64,000 nt of DNA, taken from Lachnospiraceae bacterium (GTDB lineage: Bacteria; Bacillota; Clostridia; Lachnospirales; Lachnospiraceae). Positions 1-8,145 of this stretch are shown here, piece after piece. Position 1 is the stretch's first letter; the number at the start of each line of letters is the position of its first letter. A program made the translations under genes and the position numbers. Where the stretch lies: the NCBI GenBank assembly GCA_017556805.1, contig JAFYMC010000034.1:124001-188000 (forward strand). The letters run 5' to 3'. The notes below the pieces were generated by a model. It ran no database searches. It saw only the letters and a list, made by a program, of their open reading frames with translations, and was not told the origin of the DNA.

Positions 1-422
1 TTCGGAAGCTTTCGGAACTGACTCGCGTGGAGACGGAGAATATTTCCGGTATTTTGGATAATCTGGCGAATAATGCCATAGAAACCGCAAAGGCGTTAGA
101 AGAGTCCCTGCGAAGCGGAAAAGTGCAGGAGGAAATGATTGCTGAAGTGGCAGGGCGGTTCGAAGAGGCAAACGAGAATGTAAATAGATTGACAGAGCAT
201 GTGAATGAAATCGAGAAGACGTTAGGTGAACTGTCCAATGCCAATACGGAGATTGTAAACGATATCTCTAATTTGTCTGCGATGTCGCAGGAGATTACGG
301 CGTTGGCCCAGCAGTCTTCCGAAATGACAGAAGGAAATCATAAAAATGCAATTCAGGCCAAGGAGATTTTAGACGGTGTACTTTCCGTGTCCCACGGTTT
401 GGAAAAATATGTAGCGAAATAA
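1..422 (+). CDS. Methyl-accepting chemotaxis protein, C-terminal part (5' truncated)
   Basis: The reading frame is open from position 3 and runs off the left edge, so the apparent GTG at 27 is internal. The 139 visible residues are a heptad-rich helix with many Glu, Ala, Asn and Ser residues and no hydrophobic segment. This is what the distal arm of a chemoreceptor cytoplasmic hairpin looks like. Segments such as SAMSQEITALAQQSSEMT resemble adaptation/coiled-coil stretches of MCPs. Such proteins control CheA kinase activity. The sensor and membrane parts lie outside the window, so the ligand cannot be guessed. A strong terminator follows at once. Confidence 0.75.
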   Translation, partial: RKLSELTRVETENISGILDNLANNAIETAKALEESLRSGKVQEEMIAEVAGRFEEANENVNRLTEHVNEIEKTLGELSNANTEIVNDISNLSAMSQEITALAQQSSEMTEGNHKNAIQAKEILDGVLSVSHGLEKYVAK

Positions 423-445
423 GAAGTTGATATGAGATTATAAGG

Positions 446-485
446 ACTCCATATACCCGGACGTTCAGGTATATGGAGTTTTTTA
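446..485 (+). terminator. Intrinsic terminator of the chemoreceptor gene
   Basis: A perfect 12-bp stem (ACTCCATATACC at 446-457 with its complement at 468-479) is followed by a T run (479-484). It ends the chemoreceptor transcript 24 bp after its stop codon. The next gene starts only 13 bp further on, so the MFS gene must rely on read-through or a promoter hidden in this region. Confidence 0.9.
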
Positions 486-497
486 CGAGGTTTGTAT

Positions 498-1691
498 ATG
501 AAGAATCAGTATAAAGGAACGATTTATGCCTGTTTTGTGGGATATGTGGTACAGGCAATTATTAATAATTTTGCGCCGCTGTTATTTTTGACATTTCGGG
601 ATACCTACGGAGTGCCGTTGTCGAAGATAACTTTTTTGGTGACGTTCAATTTTTTACTTCAATTGACAGTGGACTTGATTGCGGCAGTGGTTATCGATAA
701 AATCGGGTACCGGGTGGCAGCGGTGGCGGCTCATGTGTTTGCGGCAATCGGTCTGGTGTCTATGGCATTTTTGCCGGGGATAACGGCAGATCCGTTTACG
801 GGACTTATGATTTCTGTTGTGATTTATGCCCTGGGGGGCGGTCTTTTGGAGGTGTTAATCAGTCCGATTGTGGAGGCTTGTCCGACGGATAATAAAGAGG
901 CTGCCATGAGTCTTTTACATTCTTTCTATTGTTGGGGACATGTGGGTGTGGTACTTTTGTCTACCTTGTTTTTTGTGACGGTAGGAATTGAGCGTTGGAG
1001 ATTATTGGCGATTTTATGGGCGGTGGTTCCGCTTGTAAACGGAATTGTGTTCTTGGTGGTCCCGCTTGCCAAGTTGTTATCCGATGAGGAGAAAGGGATG
1101 TCCATAAAAGAGTTGGTGTCCGGCAAGGCGTTTTGGATATTTGTCCTGTTGATGTTTTGTGCGGGAAGCTGTGAGCAGGCAGTGAGCCAATGGGCATCCG
1201 CCTTCGCGGAAAAAGGACTTAACATCAGTAAAACGATGGGAGATTTGGCAGGGCCGATGTTGTTTGCAATCTGTATGGGAACTGCCCGTGTATTGTACAG
1301 TAAAATCGGAGAAAAAATTCATCTCAGAGCGGCAATGGTATTTTGCGGATTGCTTTGTCTTGGCAGTTATTTGTTGATTTCGTTGTCGCCGCTTCCTCTG
1401 TTTGGGTTAATCGGTTGCGGTATTTGCGGCTTTTCTGTCGGGCTTTTGTGGCCGGGAACTTTTAGTCTGGCGTCGGCAGGACTTCCGAGAGGCGGCACGG
1501 CAATGTTTGCGCTCCTCGCTTTGGCGGGAGATTTGGGGTGCTCGATGGGACCCACTTTGGTGGGGAGAGTATCGGCGGCAGCAGGAGATGACTTAAGGAA
1601 GGGGATTCTGGTAGCGGTTGTGTTGCCGATGATGCTACTTACGGCACTTTGGATGAATAAAAGAGTCGGAAGAGAACGTCCGGAAAGGTGA
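498..1691 (+). CDS. MFS-family transporter
   Basis: A polytopic protein of 397 residues with about twelve hydrophobic segments spaced as in the major facilitator superfamily. The loop between segments 2 and 3 (DKIGYR) matches the family's A-motif region. Residues HSFYCWGH in segment 5 resemble the sugar-transporter (FucP-like) branch, but the substrate cannot be told. I take the ATG at 498 rather than the in-frame TTG at 492 because the GAGG at 487-490 lies seven bases before it. The gene stands alone between a terminator and the ilvD promoter. Confidence 0.8.
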   Translation: MKNQYKGTIYACFVGYVVQAIINNFAPLLFLTFRDTYGVPLSKITFLVTFNFLLQLTVDLIAAVVIDKIGYRVAAVAAHVFAAIGLVSMAFLPGITADPFTGLMISVVIYALGGGLLEVLISPIVEACPTDNKEAAMSLLHSFYCWGHVGVVLLSTLFFVTVGIERWRLLAILWAVVPLVNGIVFLVVPLAKLLSDEEKGMSIKELVSGKAFWIFVLLMFCAGSCEQAVSQWASAFAEKGLNISKTMGDLAGPMLFAICMGTARVLYSKIGEKIHLRAAMVFCGLLCLGSYLLISLSPLPLFGLIGCGICGFSVGLLWPGTFSLASAGLPRGGTAMFALLALAGDLGCSMGPTLVGRVSAAAGDDLRKGILVAVVLPMMLLTALWMNKRVGRERPER

Positions 1692-1728
1692 CGTACGAAA
1701 GAAGAATAAATGAAAAAGGGAAGCGGGA

Positions 1729-1763
1729 AACCGCCTACAAAATGTTGACTTTTGTAGGCGGTT
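1729..1763. repeat. 14-bp inverted repeat between the MFS gene and ilvD, overlapping the ilvD -35 box
   Basis: AACCGCCTACAAAA (1729-1742) is repeated in inverted form at 1750-1763. It could be the MFS terminator, but the right arm is followed by CTGTTATAC rather than a T run. The -35 box (1745-1750) sits in the loop and the right arm fills most of the promoter spacer, so an operator role is an alternative. Confidence 0.7.
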
Positions 1764-1773
1764 CTGTTATACT
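1745..1773 (+). promoter_or_regulatory. Promoter for ilvD-ilvB
   Basis: TTGACT (1745-1750), 17-bp spacer, TATACT (1768-1773). Transcription would start near 1780, leaving a leader of about 110 bases before the ilvD start. The leader has only a 6-bp hairpin (1833-1838 with 1850-1855) and no T-box features. Confidence 0.85.
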
Positions 1774-1891
1774 TAGGAGTAATTGTAACTTTAGCGCAAT
1801 ACTGTACTGAGTTGGGCAAAAGTGGCAACGGCATCCGCAAGTGCAGAAAGCGGATTTCGAAGAACAAACAGGAAGAAAGGTGGAATCACTT

Positions 1892-3556
1892 ATGAAGAGT
1901 GACGCAGTGAAGAAGGGCGCAACACAGGCACCGCATCGGTCTCTGTTTAACGCACTGGGTTTGACAAAGGAAGAGATGAATAAACCGTTAATCGGTATCG
2001 TCAGTTCCTACAATGAAATCGTACCGGGTCATATGAATCTGGATAAGATTGTGGAGGCAGTAAAGCTTGGCGTGGCAATGGCAGGCGGTGTTCCTCGAGT
2101 CTTCCCGGCAATTGCGGTCTGTGATGGTATTGCAATGGGTCACATCGGCATGAAGTATTCCCTTGTTACAAGAGATTTGATTGCGGATTCTACGGAGGCT
2201 ATGGCATTGGCGCATCAGTTTGACGCGCTGGTTATGGTTCCGAATTGTGATAAGAATGTACCGGGCTTACTTATGGCAGCGGCAAGACTTAATATCCCGA
2301 CCATTTTCGTATCCGGTGGTCCGATGCTTGCAGGTCATGTACACGGCGACAAGACCAGTTTGTCCAGCATGTTTGAGGCAGTAGGTGCTCATGCGGCCGG
2401 CAAGATGACCGAGGCGGAGCTTGACTACTATGTAGAGAAGGTTTGTCCGACCTGCGGTTCCTGTTCCGGTATGTATACCGCAAACTCCATGAACTGTCTC
2501 ACGGAGGTGCTTGGTATGGGCTTACAGGGCAACGGTACGATTCCGGCAGTTTACTCCGAGCGTATCCGTCTTGCAAAGCATGCGGGTATGAAGATTATGG
2601 AATTGTTAGAAAAAGATATCCGTCCGCGTGATATTTTGACCGAGAAGGCATTTATGAATGCACTTACCGTAGATATGGCTCTTGGCTGTTCTACCAACAG
2701 TATGTTACACCTTCCGGCCATCGCTCACGAGGCAGGTGTTGATTTAAATGTTGATATTGCAAACTCCATCAGTGCAAAGACGCCGAACCTGTGTCACTTG
2801 GCACCGGCAGGACATGCCTACATTGAGGAGCTTGACGAGGCAGGCGGTGTATATGCGGTCATGAACGAACTCAGCAAGAAGAACTTACTGAATCTTGATT
2901 GTATGACCGTCACCGGTAAGACCGTAGGCGAGAATATTGCCCCGGTAAAGAATAGAAATACCGATATCATTCGTCCGATTGAGAATCCGTACAGTGAGAC
3001 CGGCGGTATTGCTGTATTAAAGGGTAACCTGGCTCCGGATTCCTGTGTGGTTAAGCGTTCTGCGGTTGTTCCGGAGATGCTTCAGCATGAGGGACCGGCA
3101 AGAGTATTCGACTGTGAGGAGGATGCAATCGCAGCTATCCTCGGCGGTAAGATTGTAGCGGGAGATGTTGTAGTTATCCGTTACGAGGGTCCGAAGGGCG
3201 GCCCGGGTATGAGAGAGATGTTAAACCCGACCTCCGCAATTGCCGGTATGGGCCTCGGTTCCACCGTAGCACTCATTACCGACGGACGTTTCTCCGGTGC
3301 AAGCCGCGGTGCTTCCATCGGACATGTTTGTCCGGAAGCGGCAGTGGGCGGACCGATTGCATTGGTAGAAGAAGGCGATATCATTGCCATTGACATCAAC
3401 GCAAATACGATTAACGTAAAAATCAGTGACGAAGAAATGCAGGCAAGACGCGCAAAGTGGCAGCCGAGAGAGCCGAAGATTACCACCGGTTATCTTGCAA
3501 GATACGCTTCCTTGGTTTCCGCAGCATGTAAGGGTGCCGTATTAGAGATGAAGTAA
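1892..3556 (+). CDS. ilvD: Dihydroxy-acid dehydratase
   Basis: IlvD converts 2,3-dihydroxy-isovalerate and 2,3-dihydroxy-3-methylvalerate to the keto acids that precede valine and isoleucine. The 554-residue protein has the family's usual length. The expected iron-sulfur cysteine motifs are present: NCDKNVPG near residue 120 and PTCGSCSGM near residue 190, as is the [14 protein letters not shown] stretch. I choose the ATG at 1892 because an AAAGGTGG ribosome site lies eight bases upstream; a longer frame opening at 1841 adds a stretch with no family similarity. It is followed 30 bp later by ilvB, with no terminator between, so the two are co-transcribed. Confidence 0.96.
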   Translation: MKSDAVKKGATQAPHRSLFNALGLTKEEMNKPLIGIVSSYNEIVPGHMNLDKIVEAVKLGVAMAGGVPRVFPAIAVCDGIAMGHIGMKYSLVTRDLIADSTEAMALAHQFDALVMVPNCDKNVPGLLMAAARLNIPTIFVSGGPMLAGHVHGDKTSLSSMFEAVGAHAAGKMTEAELDYYVEKVCPTCGSCSGMYTANSMNCLTEVLGMGLQGNGTIPAVYSERIRLAKHAGMKIMELLEKDIRPRDILTEKAFMNALTVDMALGCSTNSMLHLPAIAHEAGVDLNVDIANSISAKTPNLCHLAPAGHAYIEELDEAGGVYAVMNELSKKNLLNLDCMTVTGKTVGENIAPVKNRNTDIIRPIENPYSETGGIAVLKGNLAPDSCVVKRSAVVPEMLQHEGPARVFDCEEDAIAAILGGKIVAGDVVVIRYEGPKGGPGMREMLNPTSAIAGMGLGSTVALITDGRFSGASRGASIGHVCPEAAVGGPIALVEEGDIIAIDINANTINVKISDEEMQARRAKWQPREPKITTGYLARYASLVSAACKGAVLEMK

Positions 3557-3586
3557 GGCAGAGTTAAGATAAAGGAGTTATTTACT

Positions 3587-5266
3587 ATGGAATTGAACGG
3601 TTCTCAGATTGTTTTAGAGTGCTTGCTTGAGCAGGGCGTAGATACCGTATTCGGATATCCGGGCGGTGCGATTTTAAATATTTACGATGCTCTGTATCAT
3701 TATCAGGATAAGATTCATCATGTGCTTACCTCTCATGAGCAGGGGGCGGCGCATGCGGCAGACGGTTATGCCAGAGCCACCGGCAAGGTGGGTGTTTGTA
3801 TGGCAACCAGCGGTCCGGGCGCAACGAACCTGGTGACCGGTATCGCAACGGCGTATATGGACTCCATTCCGGTAGTGGCGATTACCTGTAATGTAGGTAC
3901 TCCGCTTCTCGGAAAGGACAGCTTCCAGGAGATTGACATCGCAGGTGTGGTAATGCCGATTACAAAGCACAGCTTTATCGTAAAGGATATTACGAAGCTG
4001 GCGGACACGATTCGTCGTGCCTTTAAGATTGCAAAGAGCGGAAGACCGGGTCCGGTACTGGTAGATATTACCAAGGACGTAACCGGTGCGATGTACGAGT
4101 ATGAGGCAGTGAAGCCGGAGCCGATTAAGAGAGTAAAGGAGACCATTACCGAGGCAGACCTTGCCAAGGCGGTAAAGCTCATTAAGAAGTCCGAGCGTCC
4201 GATGGTGCTTGTGGGCGGTGGTGCGGTAACCTCCGGTGCCAGCAAGGAGCTTGCGGAGTTTGTAGAGCTTTTGGATGCTCCGATATGTGATACCTTAATG
4301 GGTAAGGGTGCATATGACGGTACGAAGAAAAACTACACCGGTATGGTAGGTATGCACGGAACGAAGGCTTCCAACTATGCGGTAACGGAGTGTGACCTCC
4401 TCGTTGCCATCGGCGCCAGATTTTCCGACCGTGTAACCGGTAACGCAAAGAAGTTTGCCAAGGATGCGAAGATTTTACATATCGACATCGATCCGGCAGA
4501 GATTAATAAGAATGTACTTACCGATGCTTCCGTCATCGGTGATATCAAGGAAGTATTGAAGGCATTGAATGCGCGTATCGAAAAGAAGGATAATTCTGAG
4601 TGGGTACAGCATATCGTAGAGTATAAAGAGAAGTTCCCGCTCCGCATTCCGGAAGGGCTTTCCGGTCCGTATGTGGTAAATCGTCTGTATGAGGCAACAA
4701 AGGGAGATGCGGTTATCGTTACCGAAGTAGGTCAGCATCAGATGTGGGCGGCACAGTTTTTCTCTTATCAGAAACCGCGTACCTTACTCACCTCCGGTGG
4801 CCTCGGAACTATGGGCTACGGCTTCGGTGCAGCGATGGGGGCAAAGACCGGTCTTCCGAAGAAGCGTGTCATTAATATTGCGGGCGACGGCTGCTTCCGT
4901 ATGAATATCAATGAGCTGGCTTCCGCCGCAAGAAACAAGATTCCGATGATTCAGGTGGTCATTAATAATCATGTGCTTGGTATGGTTCGTCAGTGGCAGA
5001 ATCTGTTCTACGGCCAGCGTTATTCCAACACTACCTTGATTGACGGTGTGGATTTTGTTAAGGTGGCAGAGGGTATGGGAGCCGCAGGTATGACGGTTAC
5101 CACTCGCGAAGAGTTGGATATCGCTATTGAGAAGGCCTTTAAGGCGGACGGTCCGTTTGTCATTGATTGCTGCATCGATTCCGATGAAAAGGTATGGCCG
5201 ATGGTAGCTCCGGGAGCGCCGATTCAGGAGGCATTTACCGACGAGGATTTGGCTAAGAAAAATTAA
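3587..5266 (+). CDS. ilvB: Acetolactate synthase, large (catalytic) subunit
   Basis: This thiamine-diphosphate enzyme condenses pyruvate with pyruvate or 2-oxobutyrate, the first common step to valine, leucine and isoleucine. The 559 residues hold the three family domains: an N-terminal PYR domain with the catalytic glutamate in SHEQGAAHAADGYARA (about residue 49), a central FAD-binding-like domain, and a C-terminal domain with the metal/ThDP motif GDGCFRMNINELASA near residue 430. An AAAGGAG site precedes the ATG. The small regulatory subunit gene (ilvN), which usually follows, is not in the window; the next gene is serC under its own promoter. Confidence 0.95.
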   Translation: MELNGSQIVLECLLEQGVDTVFGYPGGAILNIYDALYHYQDKIHHVLTSHEQGAAHAADGYARATGKVGVCMATSGPGATNLVTGIATAYMDSIPVVAITCNVGTPLLGKDSFQEIDIAGVVMPITKHSFIVKDITKLADTIRRAFKIAKSGRPGPVLVDITKDVTGAMYEYEAVKPEPIKRVKETITEADLAKAVKLIKKSERPMVLVGGGAVTSGASKELAEFVELLDAPICDTLMGKGAYDGTKKNYTGMVGMHGTKASNYAVTECDLLVAIGARFSDRVTGNAKKFAKDAKILHIDIDPAEINKNVLTDASVIGDIKEVLKALNARIEKKDNSEWVQHIVEYKEKFPLRIPEGLSGPYVVNRLYEATKGDAVIVTEVGQHQMWAAQFFSYQKPRTLLTSGGLGTMGYGFGAAMGAKTGLPKKRVINIAGDGCFRMNINELASAARNKIPMIQVVINNHVLGMVRQWQNLFYGQRYSNTTLIDGVDFVKVAEGMGAAGMTVTTREELDIAIEKAFKADGPFVIDCCIDSDEKVWPMVAPGAPIQEAFTDEDLAKKN

Positions 5267-5299
5267 TGACAAAAATATAACAAATTTCTACAAAAATGA

Positions 5300-5328
5300 T
5301 TGACGCGACAGAGGATTTGCATTATAAT
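5300..5328 (+). promoter_or_regulatory. Promoter for serC-serA
   Basis: TTGACG (5300-5305), 17-bp spacer, perfect TATAAT (5323-5328). It lies 57 bp before the serC start codon and separates the serine genes from the ilv genes. Confidence 0.9.
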
Positions 5329-5384
5329 AAAAGCGATTGTTTGTCGTGCTAAAGTGACAAAATATAGAATGGAGGATTTACAAA

Positions 5385-6470
5385 ATGGGAAGAGTGTATA
5401 ATTTTTCCGCAGGTCCGGCAGTTTTACCGGAGGAAGTATTAAGAGAAGCAGCAGATGAAATGCTGGATTACAAGGGAACCGGCATGTCCGTAATGGAGAT
5501 GAGCCATCGTTCCAAGGCTTATGATGAAATCATCAAGACCGCTGAGCAGGATTTAAGAGACCTTATGAACATTCCGGATAACTACAAGGTATTGTTCTTA
5601 CAGGGTGGCGCATCCCAGCAGTTTGCTATGATTCCGATGAACCTGATGAAGAACAAGGTTGCTGACTACATCGTAACCGGTCAGTGGGCAAAGAAGGCTT
5701 ATCAGGAAGCTCAGATGTACGGTAAGGCAAATGCCATCGCATCTTCCGCAGACGCAACCTTCTCCTACATCCCGGATTGTTCCGATCTTCCGATCAGCGA
5801 GGATGCTGACTACGTTTATATTTGTGAGAACAACACCATCTACGGAACGAAGTTCTGGACTCTTCCGAACACCAAGGGTAAGACTTTGGTAGCTGACCAG
5901 TCCTCCTGTTTCCTTTCCGAGCCGGTAGATGTAACCAAGTACGGCATCATCTACGGCGGCGTTCAGAAGAACGTTGGACCGGCAGGTGTGGTAGTTGTTA
6001 TTATCCGTGAGGATTTAATCACCGAGGATACCCTTCCGGGCACCCCGACCATGTTAAAGTATAAGATTCATGCTGACAACGAGTCCTTATATAACACCCC
6101 GCCGGCATACGGTATCTACATCTGCGGCAAGGTATTTAAGTGGCTCAAGAAGCAGGGCGGCTTAGAGGCTATGAAGAAGCACAACGAGGAGAAGGCTAAG
6201 ATTCTTTACGATTTCCTTGATGAGAGCAAGATGTTCAAGGGTACCGTTCGTAAGGAAGACCGTTCCCTCATGAACGTTCCGTTCGTAACCGGCGATGATG
6301 AGCTTGATGCGAAGTTCGTTAAGGAAGCGAAGGCAGCAGGTCTTGAGAACCTTAAGGGTCACAGAAGCGTTGGCGGTATGCGTGCTAGTATCTACAATGC
6401 TATGCCGAAGGCCGGCGTTGAAGCTCTCGTAGCATTCATGAAGAAGTTCGAGGCAGAGAACACGAAGTAA
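5385..6470 (+). CDS. serC: Phosphoserine aminotransferase
   Basis: SerC transfers the amino group of glutamate to 3-phosphohydroxypyruvate (and often to the pyridoxine precursor). The 361-residue length, the N-terminal VYNFSAGPAVLP and the pyridoxal-phosphate lysine in GGVQKNVGPAG (about residue 190) are diagnostic of this class V aminotransferase. The AGMRAS-like end of the family is seen as GGMRASIYNAMP near the C-terminus. A GGAGG site sits upstream of the ATG. Codon choice is strongly biased (many CTT, GGT, AAG), which suggests high expression. serA follows 83 bp later with an RNA hairpin between. Confidence 0.97.
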   Translation: MGRVYNFSAGPAVLPEEVLREAADEMLDYKGTGMSVMEMSHRSKAYDEIIKTAEQDLRDLMNIPDNYKVLFLQGGASQQFAMIPMNLMKNKVADYIVTGQWAKKAYQEAQMYGKANAIASSADATFSYIPDCSDLPISEDADYVYICENNTIYGTKFWTLPNTKGKTLVADQSSCFLSEPVDVTKYGIIYGGVQKNVGPAGVVVVIIREDLITEDTLPGTPTMLKYKIHADNESLYNTPPAYGIYICGKVFKWLKKQGGLEAMKKHNEEKAKILYDFLDESKMFKGTVRKEDRSLMNVPFVTGDDELDAKFVKEAKAAGLENLKGHRSVGGMRASIYNAMPKAGVEALVAFMKKFEAENTK

Positions 6471-6496
6471 GTTTTCATTATCAATATGATTTTCAC

Positions 6497-6526
6497 TATG
6501 CCACCGGAAGTAATTTCGGTGGCATA
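6497..6526 (+). other. Intercistronic hairpin between serC and serA
   Basis: TATGCCACCG (6497-6506) pairs perfectly with 6517-6526 across a 10-base loop. No T run follows (AGTAAATAAAAA), so it is unlikely to stop transcription fully. It may protect the serC 3' end or set the ratio of the two messages. Confidence 0.7.
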
Positions 6527-6553
6527 AGTAAATAAAAACAGGAGGGTTTTACT

Positions 6554-7732
6554 ATGTATCAGTATCATTGCTTAAATCCGATTGCAGCAATCGGTCTTAA
6601 CAATTTTACCGCAGACTACGCAAAGACTGAGGATGCGGCAGCAGCAGAGGCATTCTTGGTTCGTTCCGCAGTTATGCATGAGATGGAGTTTTCCGATAAG
6701 CTTCTTTGTGTAGCAAGAGCAGGCGCAGGTGTTAACAACATTCCGCTTGCAAAGTGCGCAGAGGAAGGTATCGTTGTATTCAATACCCCGGGTGCGAACG
6801 CAAACGGTGTTAAGGAGCTTGCGGTAGCAGGTATGTTACTTGCTTCCAGAGATATCATCGGTGGTGTGAACTGGGTTCAGACCGTAAAGGACGATGAGGG
6901 CGTTGCAAAGCTCGTAGAAAAGGGTAAGGCAAAGTTTGCAGGTCAGGAAATTAAGGGTAAGAAGCTTGGTATCATCGGTCTCGGTGCTATCGGTGGCCCG
7001 CTTGCGAATGCAGCAGTTAGCCTTGGCATGGACGTATACGGATGTGACCCGTATCTTTCCGTAGATGCCGCTTGGAACATTTCCCGTTCCGTACATCACG
7101 TAAAGACTCGTGAGGAGATTTTCTCTACCTGTGATTACATTTCCGTACATACTCCGCTTGTTGAGAATGAGGATCCGAATGTAAACACCAAGAAGATGAT
7201 TAACAAGGACACCATCGCTATGATGAAGGACGGCGTTATCATCCTCAACTTCGCTAGAGACCTTTTGGTTGATGACGAGGCTATGGAAGAGGCACTTGCT
7301 TCCGGTAAGGTAAAGAAGTACGTTACCGATTTCCCGAACGCAAAGACCGCTGGTATGGCCGGCGTAATCGCTATCCCGCACCTTGGTGCATCCACCGAGG
7401 AGTCCGAGGACAACTGTGCGGTAATGGCTGTTAACGAGATCAGAGAGTACCTTGAGAACGGTAACATCATTAATTCCGTAAACTATCCGGCATGTGATGC
7501 AGGCGTTTGCAAGACTGCAGCCCGTGTTACCATTTGCCACAAGAACATCCCGAACATGCTCACCCAGTTTACCGGTGTGTTCGCTTCCGAGAACATCAAC
7601 ATCGAGAACATGGTGAACAAGTCCAGAGGCGAGTTCGCATACACCGTACTTGATGTAGTAACCGAGGTTGCTGACGGCTTAGTTGAGAAGCTCAATGCAA
7701 TTGATGGCGTATTGAAGGTACGTGTACTGTAA
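6554..7732 (+). CDS. serA: D-3-phosphoglycerate dehydrogenase with ACT domain
   Basis: SerA oxidises 3-phosphoglycerate to 3-phosphohydroxypyruvate, the entry step to serine. The 392-residue protein has the NAD-binding motif GIIGLGAIGGPLAN (about residue 139), catalytic arginine in NFARDLLVDD, and catalytic histidine in IPHLGASTEES. The last 75 residues form an ACT domain, the usual site of serine feedback. It is the short type, lacking the extra allosteric domain of the roughly 530-residue enzymes. The order serC-serA puts the second pathway enzyme first; no serB is present nearby. GGAGGG precedes the ATG. Confidence 0.95.
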   Translation: MYQYHCLNPIAAIGLNNFTADYAKTEDAAAAEAFLVRSAVMHEMEFSDKLLCVARAGAGVNNIPLAKCAEEGIVVFNTPGANANGVKELAVAGMLLASRDIIGGVNWVQTVKDDEGVAKLVEKGKAKFAGQEIKGKKLGIIGLGAIGGPLANAAVSLGMDVYGCDPYLSVDAAWNISRSVHHVKTREEIFSTCDYISVHTPLVENEDPNVNTKKMINKDTIAMMKDGVIILNFARDLLVDDEAMEEALASGKVKKYVTDFPNAKTAGMAGVIAIPHLGASTEESEDNCAVMAVNEIREYLENGNIINSVNYPACDAGVCKTAARVTICHKNIPNMLTQFTGVFASENINIENMVNKSRGEFAYTVLDVVTEVADGLVEKLNAIDGVLKVRVL

Positions 7733-7745
7733 GCAATAAAGAATA

Positions 7746-7792
7746 AACGCAAGGGCTACCGCACGAGGTGCGGTGGCCCTTGCGTTTTCTTT
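7746..7792 (+). terminator. Terminator after serA
   Basis: An 18-bp stem (7746-7763 with 7769-7786, one wobble pair) and short T run (TTTTCTTT). It separates serA from the convergent XRE gene and could stop transcripts from both sides. Confidence 0.9.
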
Positions 7793-7797
7793 GAGGA

Positions 7798-8010
7798 TTA
7801 CGGATACCTTCGTTTTTCATTTGTCTGTCCGAGTAAATAGTCAATGCTGGTATTATAATAATCTGCCAGTTTGATTAAAATACCGGTAGGGATATCGTTT
7901 TCACCGGTTTCGTACTTGGAATATCCGGTCTGGGACATGCCTAGCATTTTAGCAATTTGTGTCTGATTCATATCACGGTCTTCTCTGAGATTCCGAATTC
8001 TTGGGTACAT
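7798..8010 (-). CDS. Small XRE-type helix-turn-helix regulator
   Basis: A 70-residue protein that is nearly all one HTH_3 domain: helix 2/3 spans QTQIAKMLGMSQTGYSKYETG (shortened here to QTQIAKMLGMSQTGYSKYE), and the C-terminal LADYYNTSIDYLLG is typical of Cro/C1-type repressors in Firmicutes. It has no sensor or dimerisation domain. An AAAAGGAG site lies before the ATG, and a TATAAT at 8060-8065 on the minus strand may be its -10 box. It is divergent from the lipoprotein gene at 8146, so it may regulate that gene, itself, or both. Confidence 0.85.
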   Translation of the reverse strand: MYPRIRNLREDRDMNQTQIAKMLGMSQTGYSKYETGENDIPTGILIKLADYYNTSIDYLLGQTNEKRRYP

Positions 8011-8085
8011 AGAACCACTCCTTTTACTGATAAATGAATAGTTTCACTAATTGCCTTGAATTATACTGTAATCTGTTTTAGGTTA

Positions 8086-8114
8086 TTGACTTTTAAGCTG
8101 AAACAGGTTAGAAT
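8086..8114 (+). promoter_or_regulatory. Promoter for the lipoprotein at 8146
   Basis: TTGACT (8086-8091), 17-bp spacer, TAGAAT (8109-8114), within the divergent region shared with the XRE gene. Confidence 0.75.
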
Positions 8115-8145
8115 GAAATAAATTATTGAAAAGGAGAACAAAACA

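Noticed and set aside
1780..1891. Possible T-box or branched-chain amino acid attenuator before ilvD.
   Set aside because: The leader is only about 110 bases, has no T-box sequence, no terminator and no Leu/Ile/Val-rich leader peptide.
6836..7540. Long antisense frames over serA, ilvB, mnmA and other highly expressed genes.
   Set aside because: They have no ribosome site or promoter and mirror the biased codon use of the real gene on the other strand.
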